A stretch of DNA of 37,156 bases from Bacteroidia bacterium (GTDB taxonomy: Bacteria; Bacteroidota; Bacteroidia; J057): assembly GCA_030430205.1 (NCBI GenBank), contig JAUIGE010000052.1, forward strand, positions 1 to 37,156, read 5' to 3'. A program made the position numbers and the translations under genes. The notes under the pieces are model-generated. The model did not search any database. It worked only from the letters and a program-made list of their open reading frames with translations, and had not been told where the DNA came from. This document shows positions 15,767 through 22,962 of this stretch, one piece after another (within the stretch, counting starts at the first letter, position 1; each line of letters begins with the position of its first letter).

Positions 15767-16978
15767 TTGAATTTCGCCTATTACTACGCCAAAAGGATTA
15801 CTTTCAAGCAGCAACGCTCCGTTTCTGCTCTGGTGGTGAAATTGGCCGTGATCAGTATCGCCATTTGCATCGCTGTCATGGAGATTTCACTGAGCGTAGT
15901 ACAGGGTTTTGAGACAAAAATCCAGGACAAGGTTGTAGGTTTTGGATCTCACGTTCAGATCGGAAATTATTTCAGCATGGATGAGGAAGAGATTCCCATC
16001 CCGATAGATACTTCCTTTATGGAGCAGGTAAAATCGCTCAAAGAGGTAGTTTCCATCTCTCCTTATGTCCTCAAGTGGAGCATCCTCTCTACCCCGGATT
16101 ACAAAGGGGGGGTAGTGATGAAAGGCGTTGACAGCACCTTTGACTGGCGCTTTTTTGAATCCTGCCTGGTCAAAGGCCGTCTGCCGGATTTTTATCAAGA
16201 AAATGCTTCCCTGGAAGTGATGATCTCCAAGATTCAAGCCAGGCTCCTGGCCCTCGATACCGGGCAAACTGCCCGGGCCTACTTCTTTGAAGATCCGCTG
16301 CGCATGCGGCGGGTGCAGATCGTAGGAATCTACGAGACAGGGATGGAAGAATTTGACAACAACCTGGTTCTCTGCGATTTACGGATGCTTCAAAAGATCC
16401 GTAGGTGGAAGGATGATGAGGTTACAGGTTTTGAGATCAACCTCAAAAGCCTGGAAAAGCTGGACATCACGGCAGATTCCATCAACCAAATGTCAATCAA
16501 TTATGCGGTATACCCTATCACCCGCCTCTATCCGGAGATATTTGAATGGCTGCACCTGCAGCATCAAAATGTGGACTTTATCGTCCTGCTGATGATTATC
16601 GTGGCAGTCATCAATATGACCTCTGTGATCCTGATTCTCATCATCGAGCGTACCCACGATATAGGTATTTTAAAGGCGCTGGGCCTGAAAAATTATCGGA
16701 TTCAATTGATGTTTATGTGGAATGCCTTTTTCCTGATATTGGTGGGAGTAGCCATCGGAAACCTTTTGGGGCTGGGCCTGCTGTATTTGCAGGATGAATT
16801 TGGGCTCCTTCAGGTTGATCAGGAAAATTATTTCATCAGAACCGTCCCTGTAGCCTGGGTCTGGTCGAAGTTTATTTCTGTAAATCTTCTGGTAGTGGGC
16901 GTCTGCACGCTTTTCACCCTCTTACCTGCTCTGGTAACAGCGCGTATCAGCCCGATGCGGGCTATTCGTTTTCGTTGA
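15767..16978 (+). CDS. FtsX/LolC-E-like ABC transporter permease
   Basis: A 403-residue permease with the MacB/FtsX/LolC-E layout: TM1 (about 25-48), a large periplasmic domain (50-265), then three helices (about 268-295, 315-345, 368-392) ending in the ARISPMRAIRFR signature. The starting LNFAYYYAKRITF is typical of LolE-type proteins. These partner with an ATPase (LolD) to extract lipoproteins, but no ATPase gene is here, so the role could also be export of another substrate. No ATG exists before TM1, and an in-frame stop lies eight codons upstream, so TTG at 15767 is the best start. The 3' end overlaps the convergent asparaginase gene by 17 bases. Confidence 0.86.
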   Translation: MNFAYYYAKRITFKQQRSVSALVVKLAVISIAICIAVMEISLSVVQGFETKIQDKVVGFGSHVQIGNYFSMDEEEIPIPIDTSFMEQVKSLKEVVSISPYVLKWSILSTPDYKGGVVMKGVDSTFDWRFFESCLVKGRLPDFYQENASLEVMISKIQARLLALDTGQTARAYFFEDPLRMRRVQIVGIYETGMEEFDNNLVLCDLRMLQKIRRWKDDEVTGFEINLKSLEKLDITADSINQMSINYAVYPITRLYPEIFEWLHLQHQNVDFIVLLMIIVAVINMTSVILILIIERTHDIGILKALGLKNYRIQLMFMWNAFFLILVGVAIGNLLGLGLLYLQDEFGLLQVDQENYFIRTVPVAWVWSKFISVNLLVVGVCTLFTLLPALVTARISPMRAIRFR

Positions 16979-17459
16979 TTTTTTCAAAAAGGCCGTGCTC
17001 TCGGTTCTTGCGCACATTGTTCCACAAAAAATGCTGACCATTCATGACCACATATATATTGGGGGGCAGGGTTTGCACAAAAGCCAATGCGCTTCCCAGG
17101 TTAAAAAAACCATCCGAGCTACCAAATGAATAGGGCACCATGGCGCCTGTCAGTACAACGGTTTTATCCTTTACCCGCTCGGCCAGATAGCGCGCCGTAA
17201 GGTCCATGGTATCTGTCCCATGTGTGATCAGAATATGCTTCTCCGTACAATCCGTGCAATTTTGAGCGATGATTTCGCGATCCTCATCAGTCATATCCAG
17301 GCTGTCCTTCATCATGAGTGTCTTCAGCTTAATGTCAAGCGTCGAACGTCCCTGACGAAACATGCCCGGAAGTTGGGTGGAAGTAAAATACAGCGTACCG
17401 TGGATGTAGTCGTATTCCTTGTCAAAGGTGCCTCCAGTTGCAAAAACGCGGATAGTCAT
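16962..17459 (-). CDS. Single-domain (short) asparaginase-like protein
   Basis: A 165-residue protein matching only the N-terminal catalytic domain of type I/II L-asparaginases, which normally have about 330 residues. The nucleophile motif TGGTFDKEY is present (Thr11, with Tyr16 nearby), as is the second triad THGTDTMD (Thr82, Asp83), with Lys99 in DKTVVLTGAMVP. The C-terminal domain, which supplies a substrate-binding Glu, is absent. The ends are regular, so this is not a truncation. It belongs to the short-chain group, of which the 172-residue Rhodospirillum rubrum enzyme is a known active member. It has no signal peptide. Heptamer array 2 lies just upstream of its start. Confidence 0.85.
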   Translation of the reverse strand: MTIRVFATGGTFDKEYDYIHGTLYFTSTQLPGMFRQGRSTLDIKLKTLMMKDSLDMTDEDREIIAQNCTDCTEKHILITHGTDTMDLTARYLAERVKDKTVVLTGAMVPYSFGSSDGFFNLGSALAFVQTLPPNIYVVMNGQHFLWNNVRKNREHGLFEKINENE

Positions 17460-17470
17460 GGAAGGATGGG

Positions 17471-17575
17471 TTTTGAGTTTTGAGTTTCGGGTTTCGGGTT
17501 TCGGGTTTCGAGTTTCGGGTTTCGGGTTTCGAGTTTCGAGTTTCGGGTTTCGGGTTTCGGGTTTTGAGTTTCGGG
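17471..17575 (-). repeat. CCCRAAA heptamer array 2 (fifteen units)
   Basis: Fifteen uninterrupted heptamers. On the minus strand most are CCCGAAA, with CTCGAAA and CTCAAAA variants. The array begins on the base after the TAA stop of the DUF4834 gene and ends 11 bases before the asparaginase start. Units are 7 bases, so as codons the array would repeat every 7 residues. Confidence 0.95.
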
Positions 17576-17881
17576 TTAAGAACCTCTTATTTCTTCTACT
17601 TCTTCGAAATCCACATCTTCGGCGACTTCTTCGAGGCTGGGGCCTGGACTTTCAGGGCGGGTTTTAGGGATTTTGATCTCCATCTCGCTATCAACGGTAT
17701 GGCGATCGTGGTAGGGATCCTGGCTGTAGTTGCGCTCGTATTGCTGGCTTTGCTCCTCCATGCTCTTCATGGCTTTGTTGACCACTTTTTGTAGCACGAA
17801 AGTGAGAATCTGCTTGCCAAACAAGCGGAAAATCAACCATATTGAAGCAAAGAAAATAAACAGACCGAATAAAAAATTCAT
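17576..17881 (-). CDS. DUF4834 family membrane-anchored protein
   Basis: A 101-residue protein with one N-terminal membrane helix (residues 3-22, FLFGLFIFFASIWLIFRLFG). A basic, amphipathic stretch (ILTFVLQKVVNKAMKSMEEQ) and an acidic tail ending DVDFEEVEEIRGS follow. This layout matches DUF4834, a small family restricted to Bacteroidota with no known function. The acidic tail would face the cytoplasm. It follows bshA-type neighbours on the same strand with a 35-base gap, and its stop is directly followed by heptamer array 2. Confidence 0.8.
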   Translation of the reverse strand: MNFLFGLFIFFASIWLIFRLFGKQILTFVLQKVVNKAMKSMEEQSQQYERNYSQDPYHDRHTVDSEMEIKIPKTRPESPGPSLEEVAEDVDFEEVEEIRGS

Positions 17882-17916
17882 GATACACTTTAATCTTCAA
17901 CGATTAAACAAAAATT

Positions 17917-19068
17917 TTAAGTAGAGGAGAGTTGCCGCGTGTGGTAACTTTTGAGTATTTCCTGGTAATATTCCTCATACATAGGGACGATGAAATCCCG
18001 GGTAAATTGTTCCGCATGTTGACGAGCTGCCTGAGAAAAAGTTGTCCACTTTTCTACATCCTGTAATAAAGACAAGGCATCCGTTGCCATTTTATCTACC
18101 TCTCCAACATTGCTGGTAAAACCATTTACCCCATCAATCACGACTTCAGGTAAGCCGCCTGCATTGGAAGAAATAACCGGTACACCGCTTGCCATCGCTT
18201 CCAATGCTGAGAGCCCAAAACTCTCTGATTCTGAAGGCATAAGGAACAAATCTCCGATTGCATAAATTTCTTCAACAGCGTTTTGGCTACCCAAAAAAGT
18301 AATGTATTCACATAAGTCCAGTTCCCGGCAAAGGTTCTCAGCAGGTCCCCGTTCCGGGCCGTCTCCCACCATCATCAACTTGGAAGGAATTTTATCTTTT
18401 ACCTGCGAAAATACCTGAATAACATCTTCTATGCGCTTTACTTTGCGAAAGTTGGAAGTGTGAATCAGTATCTTTTCTCCCTGAGAAGCGACCATTTTCC
18501 GAAAATGATCCTTGTTATGTGGTCGAAAACGATTGGTATCCACAAAGTTGGGAATAACCTGAATGTCTTGTTTGACCCCAAAATGCTTAACTGTATCTTT
18601 TTTCAAAAAATCGGACACTGCCGTCACCCCATTGCTTTTCTCAATCGAAAATCGTACCACGGGCTTATAGCTTTTGTCCTTGCCCACCAAAGTAATATCC
18701 GTGCCATGCAGGGTGGTAATAAAAGGAATATGCAAATCATAGCCTTCCAATATCTGTTGTGCCAAAAAAGCTACAGAAGCATGCGGAATCGCATAATGCA
18801 CATGAAAAAGGTCTATTTCATTGAACCTTGCAACTTCCACCATGGTACTCGCCAAAGCAGACTCATAAGGAGAAAATTCGAAAAGGGGATAGTTCGGGGT
18901 CCGGACTTCGTGGTAAAATATATTTTCCGAAAAAAGATCCAGCCGAATGGGACGATTATAGGTAATAAAGTGAATTCTATGTCCTCTTTCTGCAAGGGAT
19001 TTTCCTAATTCCGTTGCTACAACGCCACTACCGCCATAGGTAGGATAACAGACAATGCCAATATTCAT
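17917..19068 (-). CDS. bshA: N-acetyl-alpha-D-glucosaminyl L-malate synthase BshA
   Basis: A 383-residue GT4-type glycosyltransferase making the first step of bacillithiol, GlcNAc-malate from UDP-GlcNAc and L-malate. The N-terminal Rossmann fold begins MNIGIVCYPTYGGSGVVATELGKSLAERGH, with the BshA-specific GGSGVVATELG loop, followed by FHVHYAIPHASVAF and TTLHGTDITLVG. The C-terminal nucleotide-binding part has PSESESFGLSALEAMASGVPVISSNAGGLPEVV, with the donor-binding Glu residues. Its length matches the family closely. BshB and BshC are not in the window. A TACCTTTG -7 element lies about 85 bases upstream. Confidence 0.95.
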   Translation of the reverse strand: MNIGIVCYPTYGGSGVVATELGKSLAERGHRIHFITYNRPIRLDLFSENIFYHEVRTPNYPLFEFSPYESALASTMVEVARFNEIDLFHVHYAIPHASVAFLAQQILEGYDLHIPFITTLHGTDITLVGKDKSYKPVVRFSIEKSNGVTAVSDFLKKDTVKHFGVKQDIQVIPNFVDTNRFRPHNKDHFRKMVASQGEKILIHTSNFRKVKRIEDVIQVFSQVKDKIPSKLMMVGDGPERGPAENLCRELDLCEYITFLGSQNAVEEIYAIGDLFLMPSESESFGLSALEAMASGVPVISSNAGGLPEVVIDGVNGFTSNVGEVDKMATDALSLLQDVEKWTTFSQAARQHAEQFTRDFIVPMYEEYYQEILKSYHTRQLSST

Positions 19069-19151
19069 AATGATAGCCTAAAAATGTTCTTTCCTTTAAC
19101 TGTGTGTTGGCGAAATAGTTCTCAGGATTTATTCACCCCAAAAAAGAACTG

Positions 19152-19159
19152 CAAAGGTA
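19152..19159 (-). promoter_or_regulatory. -7 element of bshA
   Basis: Minus-strand TACCTTTG, an exact TAnnTTTG. The -33 region is weak (TTATAAG). It predicts a 5' leader of about 75 bases. Confidence 0.5.
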
Positions 19160-19172
19160 CAAATACCTCTCC

Positions 19173-20303
19173 TTATAAGCGATCTAAAATCGCTTGTCCC
19201 TGCATAAACTGCTTGCGCAGGTCTTTGAGCTTATCCAGATCAAAAGAGCGTTGGGTCTTTTTGGAGGCGGCTTCTAAGAGGGAAATTTCCCTTCGTCGCA
19301 TTCTCCCATCTATCAAGGTAGCTGTTTCCAGTACTTTAAGTACATAGCTTTGCTCCATCCCGCTCAAATTGGCAAGATTGGCCAAAAGCGCCTGGGAGGA
19401 GTCAAACTCCGTTTCGCTCATGGGATCGACCTCAAATGCCTCAGCAAGCAGGCGAAACAACAGCACCAGATTGGGGTGCGGATCTACCGTGCGGACAATA
19501 TTGGCTCCGACAGCCTGCAAAAGGCATTCTTTTGCCTGAGGGGAGAGCAGCTCTTTCTCCTCTTTGAGGCGATCCACAAACTCTCTTGCCAGGGAAGGGC
19601 CCAGAGTACGCACCCGCGCCTCGCGCATGACTACCCGGGCTGCGGCATAATTCCATGCCGCCGTGACAGGGATAGCGATCAGCTCGAGCCAGACACGGGC
19701 TACCACCCGCCCCAACAGCCGCCGGAGGATCAGCCGGGCGATCACATTGGTCGCAAAAATCTTGATCTTGTAGATCAGGGTAGCAAACAAAATGATCCAT
19801 TTTGAGCTTTCGCGGTGATGGTCGAGACCGAGGTCGGTCGCCGGGGGGTTGGGCAGTTCGAGCGCTGCGCGCACGAGGATATAAGCAGTGGCTGATTCAG
19901 GTGTCCCGTCAGGGAAAAGGTCCAGGCCAGCGATAGCGGCCAGTTTTTGAGTCGCCTTTATGGAGGTGATGTGGATGTAGAAAATCTCAAGGGCGGTAGC
20001 CAAAAGGGTGACACCGCCTACCCAGGCGTAAAACTCCAGCCAGATTTGCCATCCCGGGTCTGCCACTCTATACAAAATAGGCTCAGCCATATAGTAGGCA
20101 AATACGGATATGGAGGCCGAGACTGCCCCTACAAAGGCGATCAACCAGGAAGCACGGCGTTCAACCCTGCGCATTTGCTTGCGATCCTCTTCTGTAAGGA
20201 TGTGAATGGCTTGTGTATCCAGTGGCTTTTCTCCCTCTTTCCCTGCCAGACGGTGGAGATAGGATATTCCAAAACGTTCGAGAAGTTGGAGAAGAGAGGT
20301 CAT
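19173..20303 (-). CDS. Membrane protein with TerB-like C-terminal domain
   Basis: A 376-residue protein of unknown function. Two hydrophobic segments sit at about residues 55-80 (SWLIAFVGAVSASISVFAYYM) and 95-115 (FYAWVGGVTLLATALEIFYI). Another stretch, 168-215 (WIILFATLIYKIKIFATNVIARLILRRLLGRVVARVWLELIAIPVTAAWNYAAA), is amphipathic and Arg-rich. The C-terminal 110 residues are helical and resemble the TerB/DUF533 all-helical fold (EKELLSPQAKECLLQAVGA ... LLFRLLAEAFEVDP). It may belong to the LBF_2804 group of Leptospira and Bacteroidota, but that is from memory. I prefer MTSLLQLLERFG at 20303 to an ATG 12 codons upstream. Confidence 0.7.
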   Translation of the reverse strand: MTSLLQLLERFGISYLHRLAGKEGEKPLDTQAIHILTEEDRKQMRRVERRASWLIAFVGAVSASISVFAYYMAEPILYRVADPGWQIWLEFYAWVGGVTLLATALEIFYIHITSIKATQKLAAIAGLDLFPDGTPESATAYILVRAALELPNPPATDLGLDHHRESSKWIILFATLIYKIKIFATNVIARLILRRLLGRVVARVWLELIAIPVTAAWNYAAARVVMREARVRTLGPSLAREFVDRLKEEKELLSPQAKECLLQAVGANIVRTVDPHPNLVLLFRLLAEAFEVDPMSETEFDSSQALLANLANLSGMEQSYVLKVLETATLIDGRMRRREISLLEAASKKTQRSFDLDKLKDLRKQFMQGQAILDRL

Positions 20304-20510
20304 GGGAAGAATTAGAAATTGAAAGTTTTTTCCATACAAATAGAGTCTTTAAAGATGCCAATAGTTTTGTAAATAATCGCAACTGAACATTATTTAGGAA
20401 AGGAAATGAAGAATAGACACTGATCTTACTCTTGATCTTTCACTTAGCAAAATATAATAGCGGAAATTCAAAAGAAGAATTTTTACATTTGACCAAATTT
20501 CAAGCATCTC

Positions 20511-21854
20511 ATGAAAATAATCATCGCAGGGGCAGGCGAAGTCGGCTACCATCTCGCCAAAATGCTGGCAGATGAAGAGCATGATATAGTGTTGATTGAC
20601 AAAAGGGAAAATGCCTTAGCGCATGCTGAGGCCCATTTGGATGTGAATATCCTCAGGGGAAATTCCATTTCCATTCAGTTGCTGGAGGAAGCCGGCATCG
20701 CGCATGCCGATATGCTGATAGCCGCGACTTCGTCGGAAGAAACCAATATCACCTCCGCCATCATTGGCAAGCACCTGGGCGCCAAGCGGGTTATCGCCCG
20801 CATCAGCAACCCTGAATTTCAGCTTGAGAAGAAAAAACTGGACCTGGAGCAGCTGGGCATCGATGCCATGGTCTTCCCGGAGGACCTGGCAGCCAAGGAG
20901 ATTTACCGCTTGATCAAGCGTTCCTCTTTGACAGACTCTTTTGAGTTTGGAGAAGGAAAACTTACCCTTACAGGCGTGGTGCTGGAAGATAACGCGCCTA
21001 TCCTTCATAAAAGCCTCATAGAGGCTGTGCAGCTTGTTCAGGGCCTGAGTTTCACGGTTGTAGCGATACAGCGCAAAGAAAATACCATCATTCCCAGGGG
21101 AGATACCCTCTTTTTGGAGGGAGATCATGTGTACTTTATCAGCCACCCTGAGCGCCTGGGGGACATCATGGACCTCACAGGCAAGCGAAAAATCCAGATC
21201 CGGAATATCATGATTTTGGGGGGAGGATTGATTGCCAAACTATTTGCCCAAAAAAGCCAGCATAAATACCATGTAAAATTGATCGAAGGAGATCGTGACC
21301 GCTGTTTTGAGCTGGCAAACGAACTCCCTCAAACCCTGGTTATTCATGGAAATGGCAGCGACGTAGAGTTGCTTGAGGAAGAAGGCATATCTGAAATGGA
21401 TGCTTTTATCGCTGTTACAGAAAACTCAGATACCAATATCATTTCCTGCCTGGTGGCCAAAAACCATGGCGTCACCCGCACCATTGCGCTGGTTGAAAAT
21501 GTAGACTACATCTCTCTTTCCCAAAATATCGGTATAGACACCCTGATCAACAAAAAGTTGATCACAGTCAACAATATCTTCCGCTATGTGCGCGAAGGCA
21601 AGGTCGCCGCGCTCACAAGCCTGCATGGCGTGGATTCGGAAATACTCGAATTTATTGTCGCCAAAGATTCGAAGATCACAAGAGCCCCTATCAAAAATCT
21701 GACAGATTTTCCCCGCCAGGCAGTGATTGGCGGCATTGTGCGCGGCAAAAAAGCCATGATCGCCACAGGCGATCTGCAAATTCAGGAAGACGACAGGGTC
21801 GTCGTTTTCACCCTCTCTTCGGGTATCTCCAGGATTGAAACTTTTTTCAAATAA
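20511..21854 (+). CDS. trkA: Trk system potassium uptake regulatory protein TrkA
   Basis: A 447-residue cytosolic NAD-binding regulator of the TrkH potassium channel. It has the full duplicated layout of RCK_N (residues 1-120), RCK_C (about 140-220), a second RCK_N (about 230-345) and a second RCK_C (365-447). The Rossmann motifs are GAGEVGYHLAKML (6-18), with the NAD-ribose acid in LIDKRE, and LGGGLIAKLFAQ near residue 238. Its length matches E. coli TrkA. The channel gene trkH is not next to it in this window; the next plus-strand gene encodes a small secreted protein. The start is clear, and the following gap contains a TAnnTTTG-like element. Confidence 0.95.
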   Translation: MKIIIAGAGEVGYHLAKMLADEEHDIVLIDKRENALAHAEAHLDVNILRGNSISIQLLEEAGIAHADMLIAATSSEETNITSAIIGKHLGAKRVIARISNPEFQLEKKKLDLEQLGIDAMVFPEDLAAKEIYRLIKRSSLTDSFEFGEGKLTLTGVVLEDNAPILHKSLIEAVQLVQGLSFTVVAIQRKENTIIPRGDTLFLEGDHVYFISHPERLGDIMDLTGKRKIQIRNIMILGGGLIAKLFAQKSQHKYHVKLIEGDRDRCFELANELPQTLVIHGNGSDVELLEEEGISEMDAFIAVTENSDTNIISCLVAKNHGVTRTIALVENVDYISLSQNIGIDTLINKKLITVNNIFRYVREGKVAALTSLHGVDSEILEFIVAKDSKITRAPIKNLTDFPRQAVIGGIVRGKKAMIATGDLQIQEDDRVVVFTLSSGISRIETFFK

Positions 21855-21963
21855 TTTTCCTGTGAGGGTGCAACCTTTTAGGCCTGAGCGGCATCCTTAG
21901 ATCAAACATGAATGGTAAAGAAAGTTTAACAAAGCTTTAACCTAAATAACTAAAGCTTGTTTG

Positions 21964-21971
21964 CATCTTTG
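21964..21971 (+). promoter_or_regulatory. Possible -7 element of the small secreted protein gene
   Basis: CATCTTTG resembles TAnnTTTG with one change (CA for TA), about 104 bases before the ATG at 22075. The -33 region is not clear. Confidence 0.3.
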
Positions 21972-22074
21972 CTGTAGGAAAAAAGGATACTATATCCCTT
22001 TTCTACTCCTCTCGCCGGTTAGTATGAAGTAAATGCGTTTCCATCTTACCATGGATACATGAGATCATTATATC

Positions 22075-22290
22075 ATGAAACACCTGATCAAATACTTAGC
22101 TGCAATCCTCATCACCCTCACATGGGTGACTTATCCTGATGGCGGGATAGGAAGAGGGCTTGAATGGCAAAAAGACTGCTGTGAGCGAGTGGAGCAAAAA
22201 CGGCCTGAACAGGAAAAGACTTCCGTAAAGCCTGTAAAAAGTCTGCCGAAAATGCAGTTTTTCTATAAACAGGAAAAATTAGTGCGCTAG
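22075..22290 (+). CDS. Small secreted or membrane-anchored protein, unknown
   Basis: A 71-residue frame with a possible signal segment (residues 4-22, LIKYLAAILITLTWVTYPDGG) and a charged C-terminal part (CCERVEQKRPEQEKTSVKPVK). It has no recognised homologue, and its gene status is uncertain. In its favour, it starts with ATG about 100 bases after a promoter-like element and is followed by a hairpin with a T tract. Cys-Cys at residues 35-36 could form a disulphide or a metal site. Confidence 0.45.
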   Translation: MKHLIKYLAAILITLTWVTYPDGGIGRGLEWQKDCCERVEQKRPEQEKTSVKPVKSLPKMQFFYKQEKLVR

Positions 22291-22397
22291 GGTTAAAAAT
22301 TTATCAAAAAAACGAAACATTAATCTACATTTTCTCATATACCTATGACGAGATAAGAATAAGAAGAATTTTCATGTAATTCAGCTTTTGGTTCGAA

Positions 22398-22428
22398 GGG
22401 TCTATCCATAAATGGGGGCCCTTTTTTT
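22398..22428 (+). terminator. Terminator after the small secreted protein gene
   Basis: GGGTC (22398-22402) pairs with GGCCC (22417-22421, one G-T wobble), with inner CCAT/ATGG, followed by seven T's. A plausible intrinsic terminator. Confidence 0.6.
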
Positions 22429-22448
22429 ATTTCCAAAATTTTACAAAA

Positions 22449-22488
22449 AAATAGGTGTACCAAACCTGATAGTTTGGTACACCTATTT
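22449..22488 (-). terminator. Perfect 17-bp terminator of the rpmG-DUF4295 unit
   Basis: Arms AAATAGGTGTACCAAAC (22449-22465) and GTTTGGTACACCTATTT (22472-22488) are perfectly complementary, with the loop CTGATA. On the minus strand it is followed by TTTTTTGT. It can also end plus-strand transcripts. Confidence 0.85.
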
Positions 22489-22491
22489 GTT

Positions 22492-22513
22492 AAAAAACGG
22501 CAACCCGTTTTTT
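22492..22513 (-). terminator. First terminator of the rpmG-DUF4295 unit, overlapping the stop
   Basis: AAAAAACGG (22492-22500) and CCGTTTTTT (22505-22513) pair around a 4-base loop. The arm includes the TAA stop of the DUF4295 gene, and the second terminator starts only 3 bases further on. Confidence 0.75.
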
Positions 22514-22676
22514 AGCTCTTTACGTCCTTCAGAAAATCATCAATTTTCTCAGAAGGAACAATCTCTTCACGGAAGGTATAAGCGCCAGTCTTTGGGTTTT
22601 TTACAGGAACAATCACCTTGGTGAAAGCCTTGGCGGCACTCTTGTCACGGTATCCAGCAACGGTTTTCTTAGCCAT
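22512..22676 (-). CDS. DUF4295 family ribosome-associated small protein
   Basis: A 54-residue basic protein, MAKKTVAGYRDKSAAKAFTK then VIVPVKNPKTGAYTFREEIV then PSEKIDDFLKDVKS. This matches DUF4295, a Bacteroidota protein encoded beside rpmG in this phylum. It starts 32 bases after rpmG, and its stop codon forms part of a terminator stem. Its role is unknown; association with the ribosome is inferred from the neighbour and its strong charge. Confidence 0.9.
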   Translation of the reverse strand: MAKKTVAGYRDKSAAKAFTKVIVPVKNPKTGAYTFREEIVPSEKIDDFLKDVKS

Positions 22677-22708
22677 GGTATTCTTATTTTATTAGCGAAT
22701 AAAAATGC

Positions 22709-22897
22709 TTACTTGATCTCTTTATGGATCGTATATTTTCTCAGGATGGGATTGTATTTCTTCAATTCCAGCCTCTCAGGTGTATTACGACGATTTTTCA
22801 TGGTAATGTAGCGAGATGTACCCGGCTGACCGGAATCTTTATGCTCAGTACACTCCAGGATCACCTGGTGTCGTATTGCTTTACTTTTCTTGGCCAT
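22709..22897 (-). CDS. rpmG: 50S ribosomal protein bL33
   Basis: A 62-residue bL33. The family core is clear: [52 protein letters not shown]. The two zinc-binding CxxC pairs of some bL33 proteins are absent; only one Cys remains, so this is the zinc-free (C-minus) type. It is the first gene of a two-gene unit with the DUF4295 gene and has an excellent promoter. rpmB, which commonly precedes it in this phylum, is missing upstream, and ftsY is not downstream. Confidence 0.95.
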   Translation of the reverse strand: MAKKSKAIRHQVILECTEHKDSGQPGTSRYITMKNRRNTPERLELKKYNPILRKYTIHKEIK

Positions 22898-22926
22898 TAT
22901 TCTGTCTCATTTATTATTTAGGCCTG

Positions 22927-22958
22927 CAAATATAGGAGAATGTGCAGGGAATGACAAA
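22927..22958 (-). promoter_or_regulatory. Strong Bacteroidota promoter of rpmG
   Basis: Minus-strand TTTG (22958-22955) then 20 bases, then TATATTTG (22934-22927), an exact TAnnTTTG. Transcription would start near 22920, about 20 bases before the rpmG start. It is the clearest promoter of the window. Confidence 0.8.
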
Positions 22959-22962
22959 TTAT

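Noticed and set aside
22379-22434. A GGTTCGAA stretch that looks like a tRNA T-loop
   Set aside because: No acceptor or anticodon stem is present; it is part of a terminator region.
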